From Fagopyrum homotropicum (taxonomy: Eukaryota; Streptophyta; Magnoliopsida; Caryophyllales; Polygonaceae): a stretch of 64,000 bases of DNA. Position 1 is the first letter of the stretch, and each line of letters starts with the position of its first letter. The notes beneath the pieces are model-generated. The model was given only the letters and a program-made list of their open reading frames with translations, searched no databases and was not told the DNA's origin. The stretch is taken from NCBI GenBank assembly GCA_033239125.1, contig BSWB01000001.1:5344501-5408500 (forward strand), written 5' to 3'. The position numbers and the translations under genes were made by a program. Shown in pieces: positions 33,980 through 45,515 of this stretch.

Positions 33980-35500
33980 CTCAAAATTTGTAAACCAAGA
34001 ACATTAGGGGGAACTGGAATAAAAAAACGAAAGATATGAATAAAACGCTACAAATGAAACTTATTTGGAAAATAAGGCCGAATCGGATAATATTTGAGTC
34101 AAAGTCATTGAGGAAAATACCTCAATGGATCATGCATTTGGAATTACAAATTGGGGAAAACTACGTCATGACAAGGAAAAAAACTAATGAAACTAAGAGA
34201 AGATTTCAAGAAAAGGTATTAGATGATGTGTGGACGATGGCAAAATCATAAGATTTTAGAAATACTTGTGAATCACCGGACAACCACTTGAAAATCTAGT
34301 GAACAACAAAGCCTTCGTTAATTCAACTGAACTTGTTTGTAAGTTTATTACAAACATGCAATGAAAATTCAACAACTAAGTCATTAGACATAATAATACA
34401 AAACGATACTATTATAAAAATAAAAAGATATAACCTTACTCGGACTGAAATCCAAAACATATTGTATTGAGTATCAAAGCTATCAAGGAGGATAATTCTC
34501 AACAAAAGAGAATTTAGACAAACAATTTTGTTTGAACCTAAGATCGGAGTAACTCCTGATAAAATATGGATATGAGAAATTAATATAATGCCTAAAATAA
34601 ATAAAAAAATTTTTGTGGAAGGTAACCTTAGAAGGGATCCCAACAAAAGAGAATTTAGACAAACAATTTTTTTTGAACCTAATGCACACTCAATCTTGTC
34701 AACACCCCATAGAAAGTGCTAAACACCTCATTTTTAAATGTCCATATACAATGCACAATCTCAAAAACGGGAAAATAATATCTTACATACAAAATTGTGA
34801 CCCAATACACCATAAATTAATGGACATCATCATGAGAATAAAGGAAAAGTCTAACCCAATAGAATTGAGACAAATAGTGATCACATTGTGGAACATTTGG
34901 CTAACTAGAAACCTATTAATTTTCAATAACCAAAAATCACCACAAAATTTGAATAAGATGATTAAAAAACAAATCAATGATTGAGATGAGACTAATATAA
35001 AAAGTATTAAAAACCATCAACAAACAAGCATCAAAACATAGAAGAAAAACCAAGAATGTATATCAAATGGCAAAGACCGAGACAAGACTTTGTTAAAATT
35101 AACTTTGATGCATCTAGAAACGCAAAGAGGCAATATACTTTTGGCTTTATCATCGTAACCACAATGCCATCCCTCTTGTGACAAGCAAGGGAAGATGTGA
35201 TGTTGGATATGTCCTTGAAGCGGAAGCATTTGCTCTAAGAGAGATCTTTCAAAAGGCCGCAAGTTTAGGATTCATGACTATTGACATCGAAGGAGATAAC
35301 CTCGCACTCATAACCGCTATCAATCAAGTGCGGAAACCACCTTTCGAAGCAAACATGATCATTTCCGAAATATCCTTTCTAATATCTGAGTTCACTTAAG
35401 TTAGAGTTTAACAACAATATTTATAGAAAAATCAACACAATTGCAGTCAAACTCGCATATCTTGGCCACATATAAGACACAAATGAAGAAACTATTTTAA
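33980..35500 (+). pseudogene. LINE 3' remnant (zf-RVT and RNase H)
   Basis: Plus-strand reading gives a zf-RVT-like segment at 34613-34984 (WKVTLEGIPTKENL, then SAKHLIFKCPY and LWNIWLTRN). An RNase H segment follows at 35178-35465 (EAEAFALREIFQKAASLGF, then IEGDNLALITAI). This arrangement is found at the 3' end of plant L1-type LINE ORF2 and in related RVT-derived sequences. Stops and frame shifts break it. A ~42-bp direct repeat lies at about 34500-34541 and 34641-34682. No reverse transcriptase core is visible. The left limit is uncertain. Confidence 0.7.
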
Positions 35501-36231
35501 AAACGTTGAAGACCTCGTCATTTTAAAAACATTGAAGACCTCGTTCACAAATATATTTTAGGACATAACTTTCTTTTCCATTACCTTTATAACAAAAATA
35601 AAATAATAATAATAATATGTTCATTCTTCCTAACCATTCCATTTCAAATTTCTATATATATCTTCCAAGCTATTCATATCTATATATACTACTAAAACAC
35701 AACCCACTTAGTCCACATGTCAACACATAAGTCATGCCATATAAGATTTTTTTGGCAAATAATTACGCAATTATAATATTTTAGTTATAGATTTGCCATA
35801 TTTTCATTACAATTTTAATTCAAAATTAAAATATTTTCCACAATTCAACAAAAAGAATTCCATCTCATCATTTTCAATATCTTATGGTTATAACAATACG
35901 ATTTTGTTTGTTACCAAATCTACCCATCTATAACAACTCATTTATATTGCCTAAATTTTTGGCAACAAAATTAATATACATGAGTATAATTAGGGTAGTT
36001 TATTTATAAGCTTAAAAAAGGTATGTTATATAAGAATTAAATTAAAGTTTAAATAACGAGACACTTCTTTATTTACAAATATTTTATCATCGTGAGAATA
36101 ATTGAATGATTATTATAATGTTTCATAAATATATTAGCAGTTAATACATATACAATACCATGACACATTACTAAAAATCCTATAACTAAATATCTTATAT
36201 ATAAATATAGGATTATAAAGTACGACTTTGA
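35501..36231. other. AT-rich intergenic region
   Basis: AT-rich unique sequence with no coding potential, leading into the promoter of the NLR at 36652. Confidence 0.5.
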
Positions 36232-36245
36232 AGTCAACAAGTCAA
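36232..36245. promoter_or_regulatory. Tandem W-boxes upstream of NLR
   Basis: AGTCAA at 36232-36237 and again at 36240-36245 (TTGACT on the minus strand). These are W-box cores bound by WRKY factors and lie about 410 bp upstream of the NLR start codon. Pairs of W-boxes are typical of defence-gene promoters; activity here is inferred. Confidence 0.4.
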
Positions 36246-36651
36246 CTTAACCGGTAAGGCGACAGTGACACCCCCACCCGCCTCCGCCTGCCTTCATTCG
36301 CAAAGTTGTTTGCAAGGACTCCAGGGAGAGATGAGGAAAAATCAATGCATCTGCTTCCTAACTACTTCGTCGATATTTCTCTTCATTATCATCACTCTAT
36401 CACTAGTCTTCCTCGAGAAATCAAATCTAACATCCCGTCAATTTAATTGTCCAATTCACGCAAAATCTCTCTGATAATTCTGTTATCCTTGCAAATTGGA
36501 CTGGTAATTATGCTAACCTTGTAAATTGCACCCGTAATTATGCTGTCCGTGCAAATTTGACTGGTACTAACCGGTTAATTTTGCTTTTGCAGTCGGCCTG
36601 TTGTTCGATTAGGTCGCTAGTCGCTACTCATCTATCGAGATCTCAATTTCA

Positions 36652-39429
36652 ATGGCGGTGGAAGCAGTGGGTGCTGTGGTCTTAGAGAAGCTGAAAGACC
36701 TTCTCATTCACGACTCCATAGCCTTCGACATTGTCATTGACAGGATAGAGGAGATCCGTATCCAACTACGCCGCATGCGCGGCTTCCTCATTGATGCCGA
36801 ACTCAGAGACGACAGCAAAGCTGTGGTGGACTGGGCAACTGATTATCTCCGCATTCTCTTTTTGGCCGAAGACAAGATCGAGACCTACGTCCTCTCCCTC
36901 GCCGCTAGCGGCAGGCGCAACATCGGATTCTTTCAGCGCCGCGGATTCACCCTCTTCGCCGCCGTCGTCGACCGCTGTGGACAGGGGAATCGGCTCCGCC
37001 GGGAGCTCCGCCACCTAGCAGATAAGATCCGACGTCTCGAGGACGAAAAGCCCGGTGAGGTGGTGGATGCGAGCATACGAGCTGGAGACCCTGATTCCGA
37101 GCTAGAGGATATTGCTTCTTCTGCTCCTGAGAGCCTCCATAGTCCTCCATATTCCGAGCCAAAGACCCTAAGTCTGAGACTGCTTGATGATAAACTCGGA
37201 GGAGGGGTTATTCCACTCGTAGGCCCCACTGGCTCCGGTAAAACGACTCTTGCTCACAAAATTTACAATCTCAGTGAAATCAAAATGCATTTTAGTTGCC
37301 GTGCCTGGGTTCATGTTCAGGACGAATTCCCCACAAGCTCCCAACTCCTAGCCAACCTTCTCCAGCAGGTTCTTAAGTCCAAGGAGGGTAGAACCCCGAA
37401 TTCAGAACAGGTGCTTAAGTCCACTGTTCACGAGGCTCTCAAGGACAAGACCTACCTGGTTGTCTTGGACCATATAAGCATGGTCGAATTATGGGATGAA
37501 CTGAAATCTGCATTCCCAAATTTAGATACCGGGCACAACAAGGTGATTATCATCACTCGTGATCATGATGTTGCAACCCGGATATCCAAACAAGAGAACT
37601 GTCAAAACCCTCATGGTCTTGATAAACTACCTGACGATGATAGCTGGGAGTTGTTGACCACGGAATCTCGCCTTGATCCGGGAAGCAGTGGCCAGATTGA
37701 GGTTGGCTTCAGAAACAAGATTTTAAGTAAATGTAACGGTTGCCCCCTTGAGATTGTGCTGCTCGGAGGCTTGTTATCAACAAAGGGACCAAGCTATGAT
37801 GACTGGGAGTGGTACCTCGGGCAATCCAGCTGCCGCAAAATGAAAATCTTGCAACTGAGTTACAATGATCTACCTCCCCACTCGAAGCTCTGTTTGCTCT
37901 ACATGACCCTATTTCCAAATGAAGCAGACATTTCCGTCAGAAGGCTACACCGGTTGTGGCTTGCAGAAGGATTCGTCAGGCAGTCTCCAGGAATGTCTGA
38001 GGAGGATGCTGTTGAGGAGTGTTTCAATGATCTGGTAAGGAGGAATTTAATCAAGATATCCAAGTTAAGTTCAGATGGAAGCTCGCGGAAGTGTCGTTTG
38101 CCTCGTGCACTACGTGGGTATTTGTCCCCTAAAGCTCATCAGATAAGCCTCTTTCATATCCACCAGGACCATCATGAGTCTGTATCTAATGCTAGCGAGT
38201 CCTCAAAGGAAGAGGGTGTATCTAACTTACCCGTTCGCAGAATCGTCGAGTATACAGACATAAAAAGTTACAATCCTGCTCCTAATACTCCTTTATCGCC
38301 TTTCTATAAGAATCTGAGATCGTATTTATCGTTCAACTCTCAAAGGTATGACACTCCAGCCAAGGAAATTGGAAGCTTCCTAACCAAGATTATTGGAAAT
38401 AGGAGATTTGGTATGCTTAGGGTGCTTGATCTGGAGGGTGTTTATAAGCCAACTTTACCTGAGACACTAAAGCAATTGTTCCATTTAAGGTATCTGGGTC
38501 TTAGATGGACTTTTATAGATCACCTTCCGAAATCGGTAGGGGATCTGCATTACCTTGAGACACTTGATTTGAAGCGAACATACATCAATAGCCTTCCAAG
38601 TTCCATTTGGGAATTGAAGCGCCTGAGGCATCTCAATCTACCTGGCATTCGTCTTGACTACAAGCAAAAGAAAGGCCACAATTCTTTAACTGAGCTTAGA
38701 ACGTTGGTGGGTTTGATTGTTGATGATCAGACTGCTGTGGAGCATGAACTCAGCCAATTATGTGAACTACGGGAGTTAGGTATAACTTGCCAATTGAGCT
38801 TTTCCGATAACTTCTACAGAGTTTTGATGAGCTGGATCCACAAACTGACCCATCTTAGATTCTTGGGGTTGAAATCTAAGGATAAAATGGGCCGGCCTTC
38901 TGAGATCAAGTGGGAGCTCCCGCTATCGAATCTATCGGATCTTTCCCATTTGAGTTTACTTGGCAAATTAGTGTCACAACCTACTTCAGAGATGTTCCCA
39001 CCATACCTGAAAGTTCTTGCACTGTCCGTCTCACAGCTGACTGTTGACCCAATGCCTGTTCTCTCAAAGCTCCCAAGGCTCTCTGTGCTTAGGCTCCTAG
39101 CTGACTCTTACCTTGAAGCAAACATGAAGTGCCCGAAAAACGGATTTAAAAGTTTACAGGTGTTGAAACTTTGGATGCTCAAGGAACTAGTAGAATGGAC
39201 AGTGGAAGAAGGATGTATGCCTCATCTTAAAGAATTGAACATCAGGAAATGCAGCAAGCTCAAGCAGCTTCCCAGTCGGTTGTTGGATCAAGGTACTTTG
39301 GAGGAGCTGACTCTGACAGCCATGCCAAAGGGATTCATTGAACAAGTTAAGCAGAAAAAACAAGAACGTACCATACTTACTGCGAACGATTTTAATTTTA
39401 CTTCTTTGCCGGTATGTCCTCTACACTGA
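36652..39429 (+). CDS. CC-NB-ARC-LRR immune receptor with non-canonical motifs
   Basis: An intact 925-aa CNL-type intracellular immune receptor. An Rx-like coiled coil covers residues 1-130, with AEDKIE at the EDVID position (about 72-77). The NB-ARC runs from about 175 to 490. The P-loop is GPTGSGKTT (191-199), complete but not the usual GGVGKTT. Kinase-2 reads YLVVLDHIS (268-276), with His274 where the second Asp of LLVLDDVW is expected. RNBS-B is KVIIITR (297-303), the GLPL equivalent is GCPLE (363-367) and RNBS-D begins at C414. The MHD slot reads LPR (483-485, in KCRLPRALR). LRRs fill about 565-895. A donor-like GTATGT near 39412 could splice to an exon near 39580, changing the last residues. 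A W-box pair lies upstream. Confidence 0.93.
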   Translation: MAVEAVGAVVLEKLKDLLIHDSIAFDIVIDRIEEIRIQLRRMRGFLIDAELRDDSKAVVDWATDYLRILFLAEDKIETYVLSLAASGRRNIGFFQRRGFTLFAAVVDRCGQGNRLRRELRHLADKIRRLEDEKPGEVVDASIRAGDPDSELEDIASSAPESLHSPPYSEPKTLSLRLLDDKLGGGVIPLVGPTGSGKTTLAHKIYNLSEIKMHFSCRAWVHVQDEFPTSSQLLANLLQQVLKSKEGRTPNSEQVLKSTVHEALKDKTYLVVLDHISMVELWDELKSAFPNLDTGHNKVIIITRDHDVATRISKQENCQNPHGLDKLPDDDSWELLTTESRLDPGSSGQIEVGFRNKILSKCNGCPLEIVLLGGLLSTKGPSYDDWEWYLGQSSCRKMKILQLSYNDLPPHSKLCLLYMTLFPNEADISVRRLHRLWLAEGFVRQSPGMSEEDAVEECFNDLVRRNLIKISKLSSDGSSRKCRLPRALRGYLSPKAHQISLFHIHQDHHESVSNASESSKEEGVSNLPVRRIVEYTDIKSYNPAPNTPLSPFYKNLRSYLSFNSQRYDTPAKEIGSFLTKIIGNRRFGMLRVLDLEGVYKPTLPETLKQLFHLRYLGLRWTFIDHLPKSVGDLHYLETLDLKRTYINSLPSSIWELKRLRHLNLPGIRLDYKQKKGHNSLTELRTLVGLIVDDQTAVEHELSQLCELRELGITCQLSFSDNFYRVLMSWIHKLTHLRFLGLKSKDKMGRPSEIKWELPLSNLSDLSHLSLLGKLVSQPTSEMFPPYLKVLALSVSQLTVDPMPVLSKLPRLSVLRLLADSYLEANMKCPKNGFKSLQVLKLWMLKELVEWTVEEGCMPHLKELNIRKCSKLKQLPSRLLDQGTLEELTLTAMPKGFIEQVKQKKQERTILTANDFNFTSLPVCPLH

Positions 39430-40265
39430 TCTGTTTGTTTCCTCATCTCTAAATTCCTTGATTAGTTGCATCTTTATGTGTTAAAGCTTCCGCCTTTATG
39501 TTATGCCTTTCGAGTGTCCAAATTTCCATTCTAACCAGGATTACTCTTTTTTTCTCTCTCAAAATTTGAGTTTAGTGGGAAAACGATGCCGGTCTATGGA
39601 GCGAGCAATAGCATGGAGGTTGGTCGAAATACAGATGATGTGGTAAACTGTGTCTGTGAACTTGATGGTTGGCAACTTTTGTGGCTATTAGATGACATTG
39701 CTTTCCTGGTGTTTCAGGCATATTTATTTAGAGATACATTGTTCCAATGCCCCATCACTGCTCAGCCTTTTGCTTGCTAGCAAACAGAAACCTTGTAGCC
39801 TATATATGTTACCTTATGCTTGTATTACAGGAAGGTCTAATCCGGTGACCTATACAGTCCAGTAGTTTATTGATAGCACTGTAACTATACAGTCCAGTAG
39901 TTTATTGATAGCACTGTAACATGACCATTGTTCATCGTGTTGTAAGGTTCTGTATGGCGATCGTCGTCTATTTGCTTTTAGCTTAAGTAGCAAGTTCACC
40001 TTATAAACATCTGCCTTCCCCTAAACATTCAAGACGTGTATAATGCATGAACTCTGTGAGTCAATATTGTTAGGTTCTTGTCCTGTCAATAACATCAATG
40101 ATTGTCCCAGCATATACTTTTGGTCGTACTAAGAAATATATAATCTACATACATTATGAAAGAGTCAAAGAAGTTGCTTGGTAATTTTTTTTTAGCAAAA
40201 ACCTTAAAACAAATGAGAATTAGGATCTATATACCAAAATTTAAAATAATTCTTGTGCCTGACTG
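39430..40265. other. Intergenic region between the NLR and DUF594 genes
   Basis: Contains the NLR 3' UTR or a small extra 3' exon (a possible ORF at 39586-39780 has no known content), plus the short tandem repeat listed separately. Nothing else is recognisable. Confidence 0.4.
39849..39921. repeat. 36-bp exact tandem duplication
   Basis: CTATACAGTCCAGTAGTTTA and the following bases to CACTGTAAC are present twice head to tail with no visible difference, in the 3' flank of the NLR gene. Confidence 0.9.
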
Positions 40266-40362
40266 GGTCAACAGATAACCTTTTGGATAAAAAATAGGAC
40301 ACCAGTGGGTCAGACAATGCTAGTATGAAGGGTGTAACTTCTTTCCCCTTTCCTCAAGTCAA
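40266..40362. promoter_or_regulatory. Two W-box cores upstream of DUF594 gene
   Basis: GGTCAA (40266-40271) and AGTCAA (40357-40362) are TTGACC/TTGACT on the minus strand, within 290 bp of the start codon. WRKY regulation is an inference from motif identity alone. Confidence 0.3.
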
Positions 40363-40546
40363 CAACGAAACAATTTCTCATTCCACCCTTTCTATTGCGA
40401 TGGCAAGAAGAAATTAAAAGAAATCTTCATACCAGATTCTGGCGTCCTGAAAGCCACAAGATGCATCAAATAGGTATGTTCATGCTTTCTCCGTAATTTT
40501 ATCTGCATATTCGATCCCTTGATTTATAAAATTTTCTTGTCTTACA

Positions 40547-42634
40547 ATGGCAGCTGCAGCTGGGTTGTTGATCAGCCTTGAGAGACGAGGCTTAATGCAA
40601 GTACTTCCTGCTGGTGTCAGAAAGCTATGGAAGAAATTGCAGCTAAAAGCACTTGTGGTCTCTAGCCTTGTTTTGCAAATAGCACTGATCCTCTCAGGTA
40701 AGCGTAGAAAGCATACGGGTTTCATTTGGTTTCGATTATTGGTATGGTCTACCTACTTGTTAGCAGATTGGGTGGCTACTGTTGGCCTTGGTGTCATTGC
40801 AAACAACATCCAAGAAGTTTCTGACCAAGACAAACAGGATTTGATGTCTCTCTGGGCTCCTTTTCTTCTGATCCACTTGGGTGGTCCTGATACCATCACT
40901 GCTTACTCCTTGGAAGACAATGAGCTCTGGCAACGTCGAACCCTTGAGCTCATTACTCAAGCACTAACATCGGTCTACATATGTCTGATAGCCTGGCCCA
41001 ATTTCAACTGGCTTTCTATTATCACCATCGTGATGCTAGTCGTTGGTGTGATCAAGTTTGGGGAGAGGATAGCTTCTCTGAGATCAGCTAGTAGTGACAT
41101 TTTTCGTGACTCGCTACTTACCCCACCAGATCCCGGGCCTAACTACGCCAAGTTCATGGAAGATTTCACTTTGAAGAAGGCCGAGGGGTACTATGTGAAA
41201 GCTGATGTCATCCTTGAGGCTTCAGCTCCAACTAGCTCTCTGGATGTTGATGCATCTGATGATGAGTCTCAGGTGATTCTTAAGGCATACAACTTATTCG
41301 AAAGGTTCAAGCGGCTCTTTGTTGATCTCATCCTCAGCTTCCAGGATCGAGATGAAAACCAATCCTTCTTCCGTAAACTAAAATCAAAGAAAGAGAAAGC
41401 AGTCAAAGCATTTCAAGTAATTGAAATTGAACTTGGATTTATGTATGATGCACTCTACACCAAGGCGCCAGTTGTTTACTCTAAAGCTGGTTTTGCTCTC
41501 CGCTTCACCACCATGCTTCTGACCTTAGTTGTGTTAATCATATTTCACTTCACATCAAAAGGAAAGAAGTATCCCATAGATGACCTGGTCATAACATATT
41601 TACTGATGGGAGGCGCCATCGTGTTAGAGATATGGGCTCTGTTTGTTCTACTCTTCTCAGACTGGACACGTCAGTGGTTGAGCAAACATTTCAGTCAGAA
41701 TAATTTCTTGCTAAGGTATCTCTCTCGGAGAAACCCTGGGAAACGGTGGTCAACTTCGATGGCGCAGTACAGTTTGCTTGATGTATGCTTGGAGAAGGAG
41801 TTGCCTAAGATGAAGAAGCTCTTAATGGTCAACAAGGCATTAGAAAAACACCTGATTTTGACTCATAATAAAGTCTCCTCTGGCCTCAAGGATTTGATCT
41901 TTGATCACTGTCTTGATATATCTGAACAAATCAATAACAGCAAGGACCTAATGGAGTTATGTAGGTCCAGAGGAGACTATGCCCTAAAAAAAAATAGCCT
42001 TGATGGATTGAATTGGTCTACTACCGACGCAGAATTCGACCAAAGCATTCTTCTCTGGCACATTGCAACCGAATTATGTTACTACAGTGATACAACCGGA
42101 GAATCAACAACCTTGAGCACAGAACGCATAGAGAGCAAGCATATATCAGACTATATGCTCTATCTCCTGGCAATGTGTCCTTTCATGTTGCCAGTCGGGA
42201 TAGGATTGATAAGGTTTCGGGACACTTGTGCCGAGGCCAAGGAATTCTTTAAGACAAAGGATCCAGACAGCTGCAAACCTACGGCTTGCAAGATGTTGCT
42301 TCGGGTGAACACTGAAGTTTTGCCTTCTCAAGTGAAGGGGGATAGAAGCAAGTCAGTGTTGTTTGACGCTTGCAGACTCGCAACCTATTTGCGAGCCAAG
42401 GATCGAGATCCAGAGAGCCCCATATATGGACTTAAATGGAAGATTATAAGCCAGGTGTGGGTGGAAATTTTAGGATATGCAGCCATTCACTGTCGCGGGA
42501 CTCAGCATGGTCAACAGTTGAGAAAGGGAGGAGAGTTGCTAACTCATGTCTGGCTTCTCATGGCTCATCTTGGAATTACTGAACAACTCCAAATAGCTCA
42601 AGGTCATGCCAGAGCTAAGCTTAATGCCAAGTAA
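40547..42634 (+). CDS. DUF4220/DUF594 membrane protein
   Basis: A single-exon 695-aa plant protein of unknown biochemical function. The N-terminal half is the DUF4220 region: WFRLLVWSTYLLADWVATVGLG, then LWAPFLLIHLGGPDTITAYSLEDN, with hydrophobic membrane segments near 35-50, 60-85 and 140-170. Two more membrane segments lie near 318-340 and 350-375. The C-terminal DUF594 motif is at about 637-676 (VWVEILGYAAIHCRG, then LRKGGELLTHVWLLMAHLG). Length is in the family range. A donor-like site near 40474 in the leader suggests a 5' UTR intron. It lies 1.1 kb downstream of the NLR on the same strand with W-box cores upstream. DUF594 genes often occur in clusters; a defence role is only a guess. 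Start: first ATG, though an in-frame second Met is at codon 17. Confidence 0.9.
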   Translation: MAAAAGLLISLERRGLMQVLPAGVRKLWKKLQLKALVVSSLVLQIALILSGKRRKHTGFIWFRLLVWSTYLLADWVATVGLGVIANNIQEVSDQDKQDLMSLWAPFLLIHLGGPDTITAYSLEDNELWQRRTLELITQALTSVYICLIAWPNFNWLSIITIVMLVVGVIKFGERIASLRSASSDIFRDSLLTPPDPGPNYAKFMEDFTLKKAEGYYVKADVILEASAPTSSLDVDASDDESQVILKAYNLFERFKRLFVDLILSFQDRDENQSFFRKLKSKKEKAVKAFQVIEIELGFMYDALYTKAPVVYSKAGFALRFTTMLLTLVVLIIFHFTSKGKKYPIDDLVITYLLMGGAIVLEIWALFVLLFSDWTRQWLSKHFSQNNFLLRYLSRRNPGKRWSTSMAQYSLLDVCLEKELPKMKKLLMVNKALEKHLILTHNKVSSGLKDLIFDHCLDISEQINNSKDLMELCRSRGDYALKKNSLDGLNWSTTDAEFDQSILLWHIATELCYYSDTTGESTTLSTERIESKHISDYMLYLLAMCPFMLPVGIGLIRFRDTCAEAKEFFKTKDPDSCKPTACKMLLRVNTEVLPSQVKGDRSKSVLFDACRLATYLRAKDRDPESPIYGLKWKIISQVWVEILGYAAIHCRGTQHGQQLRKGGELLTHVWLLMAHLGITEQLQIAQGHARAKLNAK

Positions 42635-43645
42635 TCCTTAGCCTTGATAATCATAGAATTGTATGTCCATATTTGTCTATATATTTCTTTTTTGCCATAG
42701 TCTAGGCTGGATTTGGTCTCTTGTAGCCTAATCTCACTTCTGTTGCTGAAAACATCTTCTATGTTTCTGCTACTTCATTTACTATTGGATGTTTTTGCAT
42801 CAGATATGAAGTTTGTGAGGATGCATAATTGGCTTTTGACTGAATATGTTTGTGTTCGGCAAGTCTTTTCATATTGTACTGCAGGATGCATAACTTTTGG
42901 TATATATTTTTATAATTTGATTATATTTTTCAATCCGTACGATATCAAATGTCAACATTAGAAAAACAAATTGAAAGTAAACATCAAGACTCGGTCAGGT
43001 TTTGAAAATATCAAATCTACCAACACAATGCATAAAAAAAAAACAAGTAAGAAGTTATTTTGATATATATTATTTTGTGTAATTTGTAATTTTAAAAGAT
43101 GGGAAATTTATATCCTAAAAATTATTTACTCTTAAAAAAAAAACAGTTTGAAAATCAGTATGTATTTTAAAGTAATATATTCAATAATTAAAAATAAATT
43201 TAATTTCAAAATTAAAACTAAAAACTCTATACCAAATCAATTTAGTACTGGTATATATAATTTAACCTTTCGAAAGTGTATATAGAAAGAAAATTTTGAG
43301 GCAGTTGTCCCCACCCTTTGCCTCTCCTTCGCTTTTGTTGTCCCCTGTAAATGCAACCCAACGGGAACGGGGCTCACTTTTCTTGCTATCTTCACATTCC
43401 ACAAAGCAGAATCCCAAACCAAAAGCCCCAAACAGGAAAAAATAAATTTGAAAAATCAGAAATCCAACAACCCCATTTGCCATAAACAAACACTCCAAAG
43501 TCCAATCATCAATTTTCATAAAAGAGTAAAGCAACAAGACTACCCACGAAGGAGTTCCATGACTGAGCAGTGAGAGCTGAGAATTGGGTAACTGTCAATT
43601 CTTGATTTCAAGTGAGACCCAGAATTTCTTATAACGAAAAAGCAG
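42635..43645. other. Intergenic region, DUF594 3' flank and dynein light chain 5' side
   Basis: AT-rich in the middle (42960-43260). From about 43300 the sequence is mixed and probably includes promoter and leader of the gene at 43646. No additional gene is seen. Confidence 0.5.
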
Positions 43646-45181
43646 ATGAAAATGGAGATGAATGGTGCAGAAATGGAGCTAGAGAGAAGAAGCAAGTTCT
43701 TGAGCAGCCTTATTCAAAGGAAGAAGGCAACCGAGCAACAACAACAGCTTGAGTTTCTTAATGTGCGTGTTAGAGCTTGTGATATGCCTTTGGCTTTGCA
43801 AAATAAGGCATTTCAGTGTGCAAGAGACCATCTTGATTCCATGCCTCCCAAGAAGCTTGATAGCAAACGCTTAGCCCTCGCTCTCAAGAAGGTTCCTTTC
43901 TCTCTTTCTTCTCTCTTTAGAACTTTTATATTAAGTGATTTTTACTGGGTTTTGCTCAAAATCCGAAATTTCTAAGTTGATTGTATAATGATTGTTATTC
44001 TCTGACCTAATAAGTGGGGAAATAAAATTTCTTGATTTTATGTCATTATGCTTTAAGATTATGATATCTGATCTTTGAGGGTTTATGAGTAGTTTTGCTG
44101 AGGATTTAAAGTGTATTTTGTGGAAGAGGATTGTATGATCTCAAAGCTATGAATGCTATTGGTTAGTCATAGAACATCCAAGAAAATTTGGAATTGTAAA
44201 TTCCCAATCAGATATACGGAAGATCTTGTAATAGTAGATTCTCTGTTTCATTGTGTGACAGTAAGGCAATGTATTGTTGATGTATAGATGCATTTGATGG
44301 TATGGGACCATTGAGCTTATTTACTTCTGGCTTATCTAAGTTGTAAATGCAAAAACATCTTACTTGAAGAAAACACATGGAAGCAAAACTAAAGACAATA
44401 TGGGACCATTGCATTGCAATACTGTATTATTCATAAATGTTTGATCATTGAATCCGGTGGTAATAAATGGGGTTGGTATTTGGACAAAGGAATATCACAT
44501 CAACTCGACACTATCCGGAATTTTAATTTGCCGGGAATTGCTCAAACTGTTCTGCACATGGTTAGTTGTATGTGTTTCATGTTTGTAGTGCCATGGCTAT
44601 TAAGACGAAGGTACACTTGTCATAGAAGTTGGATTTTCATCTTACTTGTTCTTAAGTTCTGTCAAGGAAGATTTCGATTTCTGCCTTTTGTTTTTCTGTG
44701 GAAACCAAACTACTGAACTTATTGCAATGAATAACCACATAAGTGTTAAGCTTTTGCTTGAAAGAATCACATGAAGTTCCTCTTACTGCATATCTCTTGC
44801 ATAGGGAAACAGATTCACACGCGCTCAGCGCTCTTTGCTGGTGAAAACGGTCAATAGTTAACCGTGGAATAAGATTTCCATTTTTTTTTTTCATCGTATG
44901 AAAAGCAGTTTCATTAAGCTGTGATCTACTTGCTACTGTTCTGTTCATGTAGAAGAAACTTAAGTTCTTTAGTCATAATATCATATTAAGCAGCTAATAA
45001 TGACTTGTTCTGGTCACAGGAATTCGACTCATCATACGGTCCAGCGTGGCATTGCATAGTAGGGACAAGCTTTGGCTCTTACGTTACCCACTCTCTAGGA
45101 GGTTTCTTGTATTTCTCCATTGATAAGGTATATGTGCTTCTTTTCAAAACAGCTGTGGAGCCGGTCAGCCATATGCAGTGA
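43646..45181 (+). CDS. Dynein light chain, LC8/DYNLL type
   Basis: There are two coding exons, 43646-43891 (82 codons) and 45020-45181 (53 codons plus TGA), GT-AG and phase 0, giving 135 aa. The LC8 fold starts near residue 37: VRACDMPLALQNKAF, then the signature WHCIVGTSFGSYVTHS and FLYFSIDKVYVLLFKTA. An N-terminal extension of about 40 charged, Gln-rich residues precedes it. Seed plants lack dynein motors, so these proteins act as dimerisation hubs for other partners, for example in nuclear-pore or myosin complexes. An alternative start is the Met at 43652. It appears intact. Confidence 0.95.
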
Positions 45182-45515
45182 GCTTAAGTTCTGTCATTTG
45201 TGAAAATGGAAAAATTTGATTGTCATGTAAAATAGGTTACTGATGGATTGTGTTGTGTTGCTGAACTCTTTGAAACCCGATTGACCTGAGGAATTGAAGT
45301 TGTAAGCATAACTGTGATTGATTGGCTTTGCGTTCATTTTGATTTGTTTCCAAGACCTTATAACTGTTTCTAGTCAAGAGTATATATTGATCCAAATTTT
45401 GGCAACATACTTGTTTAAGTAAAAGCTAAAGTGCAAAAACAATACAAAACCAAAGAAAATAAAAAATCAAAGGTCTTAAGTTTTTAGAGTCTAGTTGTTA
45501 TCTTAATTAGATTTA

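Noticed and set aside
39586..39780. Separate small gene after the NLR
   Set aside because: No recognisable domain; more likely NLR 3' UTR or an optional last exon via the GTATGT donor near 39412.
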